Source of the DNA: an uncultured Clostridia bacterium
GTDB lineage: Bacteria > Bacillota > Clostridia > Christensenellales > Borkfalkiaceae
Direction: 5' to 3'
Length of the DNA stretch: 15,193 nucleotides
Assembly (NCBI GenBank): GCA_947627125.1
Contig: CANQUY010000030.1
Span: 1-15,193, forward strand
Shown: positions 1-6,269 of the stretch, in pieces
Position numbering within the stretch: the first letter of the stretch is position 1
Layout of the letters: each line of letters opens with the position of its first letter
Position numbers and translations under genes: made by a program
The notes under the pieces: generated by a model
The model's database searches: none
What the model saw: only the letters and a program-made list of their open reading frames with translations
What the model was told of the DNA's origin: nothing

Positions 1-833
1 CCGAGGGCCATCAAAATGGCAGGCCAGATGATGGCGTGGAAGCGCACGATCTCCTTTCCCACGAGGTGGAGCTCCGCGGGCCAATATTTTTTGTAGAGGC
101 CGTCCTGCTCCGTTCCATAGCCGAGGGCGGAGATATAGTTGGAAAGCGCGTCGATCCAGACATAGGCAGTGTGCCTTTGGTCGAAGGGAAGGGGAACTCC
201 CCACTTCACCGTCGTGCGGGAAACGGAGAGATCCTGCAGCCCCGCCTTCAAAAAGTTGTTCACCATCTCGTTGACGCGGGAGGTCGGCTGTAAAAATTGG
301 GGGTTGTCCTCATACAGCTTTAAGATGCGGGGAGCATATTTGGAAAGACGGAAGAAGTAGCTTTCCTCCTTCTGCCGCGTCACCTCTCTGCCGCAGTCGG
401 GGCACTTGCCCTCTTTCAGCTGGCCCTCCGTCCAAAAGGCCTCGCAAGGGGTGCAGTAGTAGCCCTCATATTCGGACTTATAGATATCGCCGCTCTCGTA
501 GAGTTTTTGATAGATATGCTGCACGCACTTCACATGATCCTGATCGGTGGTGCGGATGAAGCGGTCGTAGCCGATATCGAGCATGCGCCAGGTATCCTTG
601 AGTTCAGAAACGAGCGGATCGATAAATTCGAGGGGAGCGATGCCCCGCTTGGAGGCCTCCTTCTCGACCTTTTGGCCATGCTCATCGGTGCCCGTGAGGA
701 AGTAGACCTCTTCCCCCTTCATCTTGTGGAAACGGGCGAGCGCGTCGCAAATGACCGTCGTATAGCAGTGACCGATGTGCCAATTTCCGCTCGGATAGTA
801 GATGGGTGTGGTGATATAGTATTTGTTTGCCAT
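1..833 (-). CDS. metG: Methionyl-tRNA synthetase, N-terminal part (runs off the window)
   Basis: Class I aminoacyl-tRNA synthetase that charges tRNA-Met with methionine in the cytoplasm. The 277 residues present contain the catalytic start TTPIYYPSGNWHIGH with the HIGH signature at residues 19-22, the FLTGTDEHGQK block near 46-55, and two cysteine pairs (C127/C130 and C144/C147) that form the zinc knuckle of the connective-peptide domain. The AYVWIDALSNY block lies near the truncated end. The KMSKS loop, anticodon-binding domain and any C-terminal tRNA-binding domain lie outside the window. The ATG at 833 follows a weak GAGG 8 bases upstream and a clear promoter (851-879). In B. subtilis metS lies just past rsmI (yabC) in the same block; here a membrane-protein gene and spmAB separate the two. 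Identification is firm; only completeness is limited. Confidence 0.97.
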   Translation of the reverse strand, partial: MANKYYITTPIYYPSGNWHIGHCYTTVICDALARFHKMKGEEVYFLTGTDEHGQKVEKEASKRGIAPLEFIDPLVSELKDTWRMLDIGYDRFIRTTDQDHVKCVQHIYQKLYESGDIYKSEYEGYYCTPCEAFWTEGQLKEGKCPDCGREVTRQKEESYFFRLSKYAPRILKLYEDNPQFLQPTSRVNEMVNNFLKAGLQDLSVSRTTVKWGVPLPFDQRHTAYVWIDALSNYISALGYGTEQDGLYKKYWPAELHLVGKEIVRFHAIIWPAILMAL

Positions 834-850
834 AGAAATACCTCGCTGTT

Positions 851-879
851 ATTATACCGCAACCGCGTCAATTTGTAAA
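851..879 (-). promoter_or_regulatory. Sigma-A-type promoter of metG
   Basis: On the minus strand TTTACA (874-879) is separated by 17 bases from TATAAT (851-856). The predicted start near 844 gives a leader of only about 11 bases, beginning near a GAGG that could serve as ribosome binding site. No T-box leader fits in this space, so metG is not T-box regulated from this promoter. Confidence 0.75.
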
Positions 880-944
880 TTGATTTTGTGCGCCTTTTCC
901 GCATGCCATTGCGCGCTTATGCTGAGTGCAGTAAAATGCTTCCC

Positions 945-1230
945 TGCCCCGTCCTCATCCCGAGCGAAGCGAGCGGATCTCATAGACCTACGGGAGCCGC
1001 CCCCGCTCATCCTGAGCGTAGCGAAGGATCCCGTAAAGCGCACGGAGGCCTGTGCGGGCGGCGTCATGCTGAGAACGAGAGTAAAACGAAGTCTACGGGA
1101 GTTGTACCGAAGCATCTCGCCGCACTATCATCACCGCCCCGCGAGATTCTTCGGGTTAGATTATCGGACTTCGTTCCCGCTCCCCTTCTCAGAATGACGC
1201 GGGGACTGCTCCCGTAAGGTCCTTTCCTCA
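945..1230. repeat. Interspersed palindromic repeat cluster between metG and spmA
   Basis: The gap between the divergent metG and spmA genes is filled with copies of repeats seen elsewhere in the window. A CTCATCCTGAGCGTAGCGAA-type element lies at about 1005-1032. A roughly 66-bp element at 1058-1123 begins GGCGTCATGCTGAG and ends CATCTCGCCGC. It recurs in opposite orientation at 6407-6473 and 6564-6630, and in the same orientation at about 15038-15103. A CTCAGAATGACGC end lies near 1185-1200. Short open frames here are repeat translations, not genes. Confidence 0.8.
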
Positions 1231-1294
1231 TTCCGAGCCCTGCAAGACTCAAACACAGCCATGTCCCCTATTTAGGAGGGCCGACGAGGGTGGG

Positions 1295-1323
1295 GCATAT
1301 CCTTGTCCTTTTCCGCATAAAAT
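1295..1323 (+). promoter_or_regulatory. Sigma-E-like sporulation promoter of spmA
   Basis: GCATATC (1295-1301) and CATAAAAT (1316-1323) are separated by 14 bases. They match the B. subtilis sigma-E pattern (KMATATT, 14-15 bases, CATACAHT) at 6 of 7 and 7 of 8 positions. The B. subtilis spmA-spmB genes are under sigma-E control, so the match is expected biologically. The predicted start of transcription falls on the ATG at 1329. Confidence 0.65.
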
Positions 1324-1328
1324 CAAGC

Positions 1329-1886
1329 ATGAATGCGATTTTTGCCGTCGTGTTTACGCTTGCGGCGGCGGTGTTTCTGTTCACCGACCCCGACGGGTTC
1401 CTCCCCGCCATGCTCTCCGGCGGCGAAAAGGCCGCCCTCCTCTCTCTCGACCTCCTCGCCGTCTACTGCGTCTGGCTCGGCTTCTTCAAAATTTTAGAAA
1501 AGAGCGGTCTTGCCGACAAGATCGCCCGTCTTTTCTCCCCTCTCGCCAAGAGGATCTTCCGCACGGACGACAGGGAAGCCATCTACTGTGCCTGCGGAAA
1601 TCTTTCGGCGAACATGCTCGGCCTCCCCGGTGCGCCGACGCCCCTCGGCATCAAGGCCACGAAAAGATTTCTCGACACGGGCAACGACCGCGCCGCCGAC
1701 CTCCTCTTTGTGCTGAATGCGACAAGCCTGCAACTTCTTCCCACCACCGTCATCGCTCTGCGCATCGCCGCGGGAGCGGAAAACGCCATGGATATCCTTC
1801 TGCCGACGCTGCTTTCTACCCTCATTTCGACCTTTGCGGGGTTCCTTTTGCTGAAGATTTCACACGCGCTGCGGAGGAAAAAGTGA
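1329..1886 (+). CDS. spmA: Spore maturation protein A
   Basis: Multi-pass membrane protein needed with SpmB for normal dehydration of the spore core. It belongs to the Gate/nucleoside-recognition family. Hydrophobic helices begin at once (MNAIFAVVFTLAAAVFLF), and the family signature NLSANMLGLPGAPTPLGIKA is present, followed by a second conserved stretch around QLLPTTVIALR. The length (185 aa) is close to B. subtilis SpmA (196 aa). The start is debatable. ATG 1329 fits the family N-terminus and lies 5 bases after a sigma-E-like -10, but has no Shine-Dalgarno. An in-frame GTG at 1290 has AGGAGGG at 1274-1280 and would add 13 residues; it lies upstream of the sigma-E-like promoter. I prefer 1329 for the sporulation transcript. 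The gene overlaps spmB by 4 bases. No dacB precedes it, unlike in B. subtilis. Confidence 0.9.
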   Translation: MNAIFAVVFTLAAAVFLFTDPDGFLPAMLSGGEKAALLSLDLLAVYCVWLGFFKILEKSGLADKIARLFSPLAKRIFRTDDREAIYCACGNLSANMLGLPGAPTPLGIKATKRFLDTGNDRAADLLFVLNATSLQLLPTTVIALRIAAGAENAMDILLPTLLSTLISTFAGFLLLKISHALRRKK

Positions 1887-2395
1887 AGTATTTTTCTCTC
1901 GTCATTCCCACGCTGTTTTTGGCCGTTTTTTTGTACGCGCTCATAAAAAAAGTGAAGTTATACGACGGTTTCGCGGAGGGAGTGAAGGAAGCGGCGCCCC
2001 TCGTTCTTTCTCTCTTCCCCTATCTTGCGGCGATCCTCATCCTCTCGGAACTGTTTGAAAGAAGCGGGCTCTCGGCCCTCGTCACGGGGTGGCTTTCGCC
2101 TGCGTTTTCCTTCCTCGGGATCCCGCCCGAAATTGCAAAACTCGTCCTCATGAAGCCCTTTTCGGGGAGCGGATCGACGGCGCTCCTCTCGGAGATCCTG
2201 CATACATACGGGGCGGACAGCTATATCGGGCGGTGCGCCTGCTGTGCGTACGGTTCGAGCGAAACAGTGTTCTACATCTCCGCCGTCTATTTTGCGGGGG
2301 TCAGGAAAAAGCGAATGTTTACGCCGATTTTTGTGTCGCTTTCGGCCAACTTCATCGGGGTGATCTGCGCCTGCCTTTTTTGCAGATTTATGTAA
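1883..2395 (+). CDS. spmB: Spore maturation protein B
   Basis: Partner of SpmA, also of the Gate/nucleoside-recognition membrane family, acting in spore core dehydration. The 170 residues form several hydrophobic helices. The family motifs LMKPFSGSGSTALLSEIL and a CAYGSSETVFYISAVYFAGV stretch are clear, as in B. subtilis SpmB. The GTG start overlaps the spmA stop codon (GTGA), with GGAGG about 6 bases upstream inside the end of spmA, so translation is probably coupled. The two genes form a two-gene unit. The nearest terminator-like hairpin downstream is at 2602-2639. Confidence 0.92.
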   Translation: MKYFSLVIPTLFLAVFLYALIKKVKLYDGFAEGVKEAAPLVLSLFPYLAAILILSELFERSGLSALVTGWLSPAFSFLGIPPEIAKLVLMKPFSGSGSTALLSEILHTYGADSYIGRCACCAYGSSETVFYISAVYFAGVRKKRMFTPIFVSLSANFIGVICACLFCRFM

Positions 2396-2433
2396 TTTTC
2401 GACATATGTGAGGAATTTTTAAATTATTTTTGT

Positions 2434-2452
2434 GAAAATGAAAATTATTTTC
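2434..2452. promoter_or_regulatory. Fur-box-like palindrome
   Basis: GAAAATGAAAATTATTTTC matches the classical 19-base Fur box (GATAATGATAATCATTATC) at 15 of 19 positions. Its core TGAAAAT-T-ATTTTCA follows the 7-1-7 layout with one symmetric change per half. The perfect palindrome spans 2438-2454. It lies 55 bases upstream of the -35 at 2508. The surrounding DNA is very AT-rich, so chance must be considered. Confidence 0.4.
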
Positions 2453-2507
2453 ATAAATTGTATCATTTATTTTTAAAAAAATTTTTTGAAAAATTTCGTC
2501 GGAATAT

Positions 2508-2536
2508 TTGCTTTTTTGCGCGGAGGTGTATATAAT
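2508..2536 (+). promoter_or_regulatory. Sigma-A-type promoter without a downstream gene
   Basis: TTGCTT (2508-2513) and TATAAT (2531-2536) are 17 bases apart, with an A/T-rich upstream region that could act as an UP element. No gene of normal size follows in this direction. A strong terminator-like hairpin comes about 100 bases later. Confidence 0.65.
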
Positions 2537-2542
2537 TGCAGT

Positions 2543-2640
2543 ATCAAAAGGTTGCGGGAGCAATCGAAAAGACAGCTCATAATTTTTCCCCCTTATCATA
2601 TGTAAAACCCCTCGGAGCGCGAGTTTCGGGGGGTTTTACT
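2543..2640 (+). ncRNA. Candidate small RNA (about 98 nt)
   Basis: This stretch is bounded by a good promoter (2508-2536) and a 13-bp terminator-type hairpin (2602-2639). A first hairpin is predicted at 2550-2565 (GGTTGC, loop GGGA, GCAATC). An unpaired linker with a C-rich run follows (TTTTTCCCCCTTATCA, 2583-2598), then the terminator. Unpaired C-runs are typical of small RNAs that pair with ribosome binding sites; this one can form 9 consecutive Watson-Crick pairs with the Shine-Dalgarno region of rsmI in this window. I do not recognise a known RNA family. The alternative is a TTG-started 39-codon reading frame at 2536, which would run through the terminator. The call rests only on signal layout. 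Confidence 0.4.
2602..2639. terminator. Bidirectional terminator hairpin between spmB and the Wzy-type gene
   Basis: GTAAAACCCCTCG (2602-2614) pairs over 13 positions, with one G-U, to CGGGGGGTTTTAC (2627-2639). The A and T tracts at the stem base let it work in both directions. The free U-run beyond the stem is short. It can end the candidate small RNA and spmAB transcripts, and minus-strand transcripts from the membrane-protein gene. Confidence 0.65.
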
Positions 2641-2930
2641 GTAATTAAAAATTGAAAATTAAAAATTTAAAATTGCGGTGGGGCAGTGATTAGAACGGAA
2701 CCGTTCTTAATCACGTCATCCTGCCCCGCGCGCATTCTTGTTGCTACTCTGCGCGGCACGAGGAGCGTAGCGACGAAGTAGCGTAGCCGAGGGATCGCCG
2801 CAGCAATAATAAGGTGATGGTTCGACGATGCTCACCATGACGTAATTGAGAACGGCTGGGTGATGGGCGTTCAGGCCGCCGTTGGTTTAATGGGATTCTT
2901 CGCTGCGCTCAGGATGAGCGGCGGAGGCTG
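2641..2930. repeat. AT-rich block and mixed palindromic repeats downstream of spmB
   Basis: An AATTAAAAATT-type AT-rich block (2643-2675) is followed by a near-perfect palindrome at 2686-2714 (GTGATTAGAACGG against CCGTTCTTAATCAC, one base bulged). Then come fragments of interspersed repeats (near 2758-2795, and a GGTTCGACGATGCTCACCAT element near 2819-2840). The last element (2887 to about 2920) forms the 3' end of the membrane-protein gene. No gene is visible in 2641-2886. Confidence 0.65.
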
Positions 2931-4428
2931 AATGAGCGGTGGGGGCGGGAGGGGCTTGGCGGTTCGCACAGCATTCCATGTAGACGAGAACGCAGCTGTA
3001 CAAAAGCCCCGGGCCGTAGTTGAAGAAGTGGCAGTCCAAAAGGCTCGTGAGGAGCAGGGCTCCGATGATGAAAGCCGCCATCGTCTTTTCAAAATTGGGC
3101 TTTTTCAGCCACAGCCACAGCGTCTGCACGCGGTGGACAAGATAGGCGAGGGTCACGACGACGCCGCCGCTCGCGATCAGCTGGAAGAACGTGTTGTGCG
3201 CGCGGGGCGGAATGAGGACGCTGCCCTTCAAATGGGAGAATCCCCCGCCGCCATCCCCCAAATTGTGGAACCCGACGCCGAGGAAGGGATATTCCGTAAA
3301 TTTATTCCAACATTCCTTATATTGGCTGATCCTGCCCGAGGAGAGCTGGTCGGGCTTGAGCTCGTTTGCGAGGAGCTGGTTAAAGAAGTCCCGCGCGGTC
3401 TTTTCGATCGCAATGAACAGGCGGCCGACCTCATCATGGAACAAGATCATGGCGATAACAAGCGCAAGGAGCATGGAGCCGAACACCACAATGTTCAGAA
3501 TGCGGTTTTTGCCCTTCGCCATGACGAGGACGGTGACGACGCAGGCGGCAAACACAACGGCCCCGAAGAGAATGGAGCCGCGGCTCTGCGTCAGCGCGAC
3601 GCCGAGCATGAACACACAGCCGAGAATGGAGAATGCCCAGCCCCATTTTTCGTTTTTGACGGCGAAATAGAAGGGAGCGGGAATGCACATCGCCATGACG
3701 CAGCCGACGTTGTTGTACACGCCCCAGCCCGTTCCGAGCGCACTGCGGTTGACTTCCCAGCTGCCGTCATCCAATCTTTTAAAGACGCCCTCATGGGTGT
3801 ACATGCCGCCGATCTCCGCAAGAAGGCCGACGCCGATCGCAATGAAAACGGTGAAGATATAGCTCTTTTCGACCCTTTCCCAATCGACCGTGAAGTAAAA
3901 ATAGAAGTAGAAGAGGGAGAGGGCGGCGATCTGCGCAAAGGCGAAGAAAATGGCGTCCCCCGCGACGTATTCGGGATAGCCGACGCCGGAGAGCAGATAG
4001 CCGGCGAGGAGCACAATGAACCCGACCGTGAGGAAGGGAAGTTTACGCTTCGGATGGTCGATAAGGTAGGTCACGAGCCTTGCAAGCAGGATCACCACCG
4101 CCACGGCGAGGATAAAGATGAGCTGGGTCATATTCGCGGCGTTTGAAAAGAGTTTCTGTTCATTCGCACCGTGTGGGTTGTTCTTGTAGGCAAAGGTCAT
4201 GTAACTGCAGCAGACGATGGGAAGGATCCCGAGAGTATCTTCACACACAAAGGCACACAGGATACCGATGCAGAGATAGATATAGTAGACGGGGAGCTCG
4301 AGCGCAAAGATCTCCGAAAGCGCCATCAACGCGGCGATGACGAAGGGGTAATAGGGAGAACGGAAAAAGGCACGCACGTACTGCGTGAATTTCGTGTTCT
4401 CTAATTTCGGAAACATTGCAATGAGCAT
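2887..4428 (-). CDS. O-antigen ligase / Wzy-type polymerase family membrane protein
   Basis: A 513-residue polytopic membrane protein with about ten or more hydrophobic segments and one large extracytoplasmic loop. The Wzy_C-family signs are ALTQSRGSILFG (278-289), SGRISQYKECWNKFTEYPF followed by LGVGFHN (364-389), and RAHNTFFQLIASGG (409-422). Such proteins polymerise or ligate surface polysaccharide from lipid-linked donors; the substrate here cannot be told, and no glycosyltransferase genes are adjacent. The last residues (AAHPERSEESH, 503-513) are translation of an interspersed repeat that also supplies the stop codon. The native C-terminus was therefore replaced or extended. The ATG at 4428 has no Shine-Dalgarno and lies 6 bases after a TATAAT; an in-frame ATG at 4416 is possible. 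The gene stands alone between repeat blocks, consistent with insertion into an older rsmI-metG neighbourhood. Confidence 0.85.
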   Translation of the reverse strand: MLIAMFPKLENTKFTQYVRAFFRSPYYPFVIAALMALSEIFALELPVYYIYLCIGILCAFVCEDTLGILPIVCCSYMTFAYKNNPHGANEQKLFSNAANMTQLIFILAVAVVILLARLVTYLIDHPKRKLPFLTVGFIVLLAGYLLSGVGYPEYVAGDAIFFAFAQIAALSLFYFYFYFTVDWERVEKSYIFTVFIAIGVGLLAEIGGMYTHEGVFKRLDDGSWEVNRSALGTGWGVYNNVGCVMAMCIPAPFYFAVKNEKWGWAFSILGCVFMLGVALTQSRGSILFGAVVFAACVVTVLVMAKGKNRILNIVVFGSMLLALVIAMILFHDEVGRLFIAIEKTARDFFNQLLANELKPDQLSSGRISQYKECWNKFTEYPFLGVGFHNLGDGGGGFSHLKGSVLIPPRAHNTFFQLIASGGVVVTLAYLVHRVQTLWLWLKKPNFEKTMAAFIIGALLLTSLLDCHFFNYGPGLLYSCVLVYMECCANRQAPPAPTAHSASAAHPERSEESH

Positions 4429-4434
4429 ACAGAA

Positions 4435-4463
4435 ATTATAACAGGAATTGCGCGCGATTGCAA
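4435..4463 (-). promoter_or_regulatory. Promoter of the Wzy-type gene, implying a leaderless mRNA
   Basis: On the minus strand TTGCAA (4458-4463) and TATAAT (4435-4440) are separated by 17 bases. Only 6 bases lie between the -10 and the ATG at 4428, so the predicted first transcribed base is at or next to the A of the ATG. No Shine-Dalgarno is present. Confidence 0.7.
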
Positions 4464-4473
4464 CACAATTCCC

Positions 4474-4770
4474 TAAAATTAAAATATAAAATTAAAAATT
4501 GAGCGGGCGGCGGGCACAAATGCCCGCCGCCCGCTCATCCTGAGGGCGAAGCCCGAAGGATCGCCTCAAACGGAGTCCGTCCTTTCATCGTCGGGATTCT
4601 TCGGTCGCTGACGCTCCCCTAGAATGACGCCGCTACCATCGGGAGTAGGTCGCTCATGCTGAGGCGTAGCCGAAGCATCCCGTTAAACCATGCTCCATTG
4701 GTTTTATGGGATCCTTCGCTGCGCTCAGGATGAGCGGCTGGGACAGGATGACGCGCGGGGCGGGCAACAA
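4474..4770. repeat. AT-rich block, perfect GC hairpin and interspersed repeats upstream of the Wzy-type gene
   Basis: An AAATTAAAAATT-type block (about 4474-4500), like that at 2643-2675, is followed by a perfect 16-bp inverted repeat with a CAAA loop (4501-4536, GAGCGGGCGGCGGGCA and its complement). After it come copies of the interspersed repeat, including GGATCCTTCGCTGCGCTCAG at about 4709-4728 in the orientation opposite to the 1005 copy. No gene is visible between 4429 and 4771. Confidence 0.75.
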
Positions 4771-4771
4771 C

Positions 4772-5575
4772 TCACAAGTCTAAGGTTTCGGCGTAGAGGG
4801 AGGATTTGGAAACGCCGCGGTCACGGGCGGCGAGCTTGAGGGCCTCCTTCTTCTCGTATCCCTCATTCATATAGTGCAGAACATGCTCCCGCACGGAGAG
4901 GGAGCAAAGCGGGTCCTCATGTTCCGCCGCGCCCTCGACGACGATCACATACTCCCCCCGCTTTTCCCCCGCGAGCCCCTCTTTGAGCGTGAAGGGCTCC
5001 GCGCTCTCGTGGATCTTGGTGATCTCCCTGACGGCGCATGCCCTGCGGTCCCCGAAAATCGCACATATGTCGCGAATATCGCGGTCCACGTCCTGCGGCG
5101 CGCTGTGAAAGAGGAGGGTCGCGCGGGAGGTTTGATACGCCTTTAAGAGGGCCTCGCGCTCCCTCTTTTTTTCGGGCAAAAATCCCAAAAACGTGAACTT
5201 ATCGCTCGGTAAAGCGGACAGGACGAGCGCGCAGAGGGCGGCGTTGGCCCCCGGGAGCACGGTGAAATTTTCCCCCGCCTCGCGCAGGAATTTACACACT
5301 TCCCACCCGGGGTCGGAGATGACGGGCATGCCCGCGTCCGAAACGACGCAGACGTTTTTCCCCTCTCTCGAGAGCGACAAGATCTTTTCCGCCGCCTCCC
5401 TTTCGTTGAATTTATGGCAGCTGAAAAGCGGTTTTTTGATGTCATACGCCGAAAGGAGCTTGAGGGTGTGGCGGGTATCCTCGCAGAAGATGACGTCCGC
5501 CTCCTTCAGGGCCTCGAGGGCGCGGAGGGTGATATCCTTCAGATTTCCGATGGGCGTTGCGACGAACTGTATCAT
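4772..5575 (-). CDS. rsmI: 16S rRNA (cytidine(1402)-2'-O)-methyltransferase
   Basis: RsmI uses S-adenosylmethionine to 2'-O-methylate C1402 in the decoding centre of 16S rRNA. The 267 residues show the tetrapyrrole-methylase fold: the opening FVATPIGNLKDITLRALE, CEDTRHT at 31-37, the glycine-rich SDAGMPVISDPG at 79-90, LPGANAALCALVLSALP at 107-123 and GFLPEKK at 131-137. A C-terminal helical domain (about 227-266, GYEKKEALKLAARDRGVSKS) is present, as is usual. The length is normal. The ATG is preceded by AAGGGGG about 8 bases upstream, inside the end of the trmN6-like gene, whose stop codon is one base away. The pair (yabB-yabC in B. subtilis) is therefore probably co-transcribed and coupled. 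No terminator was seen after the stop; repeats begin immediately. Confidence 0.95.
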   Translation of the reverse strand: MIQFVATPIGNLKDITLRALEALKEADVIFCEDTRHTLKLLSAYDIKKPLFSCHKFNEREAAEKILSLSREGKNVCVVSDAGMPVISDPGWEVCKFLREAGENFTVLPGANAALCALVLSALPSDKFTFLGFLPEKKREREALLKAYQTSRATLLFHSAPQDVDRDIRDICAIFGDRRACAVREITKIHESAEPFTLKEGLAGEKRGEYVIVVEGAAEHEDPLCSLSVREHVLHYMNEGYEKKEALKLAARDRGVSKSSLYAETLDL

Positions 5576-5576
5576 G

Positions 5577-6251
5577 TTATATCCCCCTTACGTCGTTGGA
5601 AACGGTGGGCAAAACTTCCAAATTGGGCCTGCCTCCCTTGACGGCGGCGAGGAGAACGCCATAGGGTGCGTCCCCCGTTTTTCCCGCTATAAGTTGCATT
5701 TTTTTGGGTTCGAGGCCGCTCTCGTGGAGGGTGTAGATAACTTCCGCGAGGCGGTCGGCGCGGTGAACGAGCGCAAATCTTCCGCCGAATTTTAAACATT
5801 TCGCCGCGCTCCCGACGAGCTCGGGAAGGGTGAGCGAAATCTCCTTGCGGCAGAGGGCCTTCTTTTCGTCGGGGCTTTCAAATCCGCCGCGCTCGTAGGG
5901 CGGATTGCAGAGAATGAGCGAGAAATACTCCGTGTACTTGGGCGGAATGTCCTGCACGCGCATGTTCTCCACGGTAAAGACGTTTTCAAGACGGTTGAGC
6001 GAAATTGTTTCCCTGCTCATGTCGGCGAGCTCGCGCTGCATTTCAAAGAGGGTGACGGAGGAGATCCCCTCGTTTTCGGCATAGAAATGCAGGCCGACGA
6101 TACCGCTGCCCGCGCAGAAATCGGCGACCCGATCCCCCTTTTTGGCACGCACGAAGCGCGAGAGAAGTACCGCGTCCGAAGTGAAGCGGTAGAGGTCGGT
6201 GTCCTGTATGATCTTGTAATTGCCCGTTTGAAGGGATTCGATAACACGCAT
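5577..6251 (-). CDS. TrmN6-like tRNA adenine-N6 methyltransferase (YabB family)
   Basis: A small Rossmann-fold, SAM-dependent methyltransferase of 224 residues. Visible motifs are KIIQDTDLYRFTSDAVLLSRF near the start, motif I DFCAGSGIVG (44-53), the acidic end of strand 2 in LFEMQ (68-72), and motif IV NPPYE (116-120), the N6-adenine type. Family members such as E. coli TrmN6 (YfiC) methylate A37 of tRNA-Val; B. subtilis YabB is the positional equivalent, next to rsmI. The exact target in this organism is inferred. I start at ATG 6251, where the family N-terminus begins. An in-frame ATG at 6281 would add ten residues encoded by an interspersed repeat. Neither start has a Shine-Dalgarno, and I cannot find a convincing promoter, because a repeat cassette occupies the upstream region. 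Confidence 0.88.
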   Translation of the reverse strand: MRVIESLQTGNYKIIQDTDLYRFTSDAVLLSRFVRAKKGDRVADFCAGSGIVGLHFYAENEGISSVTLFEMQRELADMSRETISLNRLENVFTVENMRVQDIPPKYTEYFSLILCNPPYERGGFESPDEKKALCRKEISLTLPELVGSAAKCLKFGGRFALVHRADRLAEVIYTLHESGLEPKKMQLIAGKTGDAPYGVLLAAVKGGRPNLEVLPTVSNDVRGI

Positions 6252-6269
6252 GGGGATTGGAAATTGTGG

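Noticed and set aside
2536..2655. TTG-started 39-codon frame with GGAGGTG upstream in the candidate small-RNA region
   Set aside because: The Shine-Dalgarno-like bases overlap the promoter spacer and would not be transcribed from it, and the frame runs through the terminator hairpin. Not fully excluded.
2932..4146. 404-codon plus-strand frame opposite the Wzy-type gene
   Set aside because: Its translation is hydrophilic and lacks any family motif, it has no promoter or ribosome binding site, and the other strand encodes a clear membrane protein. It is a GC-driven shadow.
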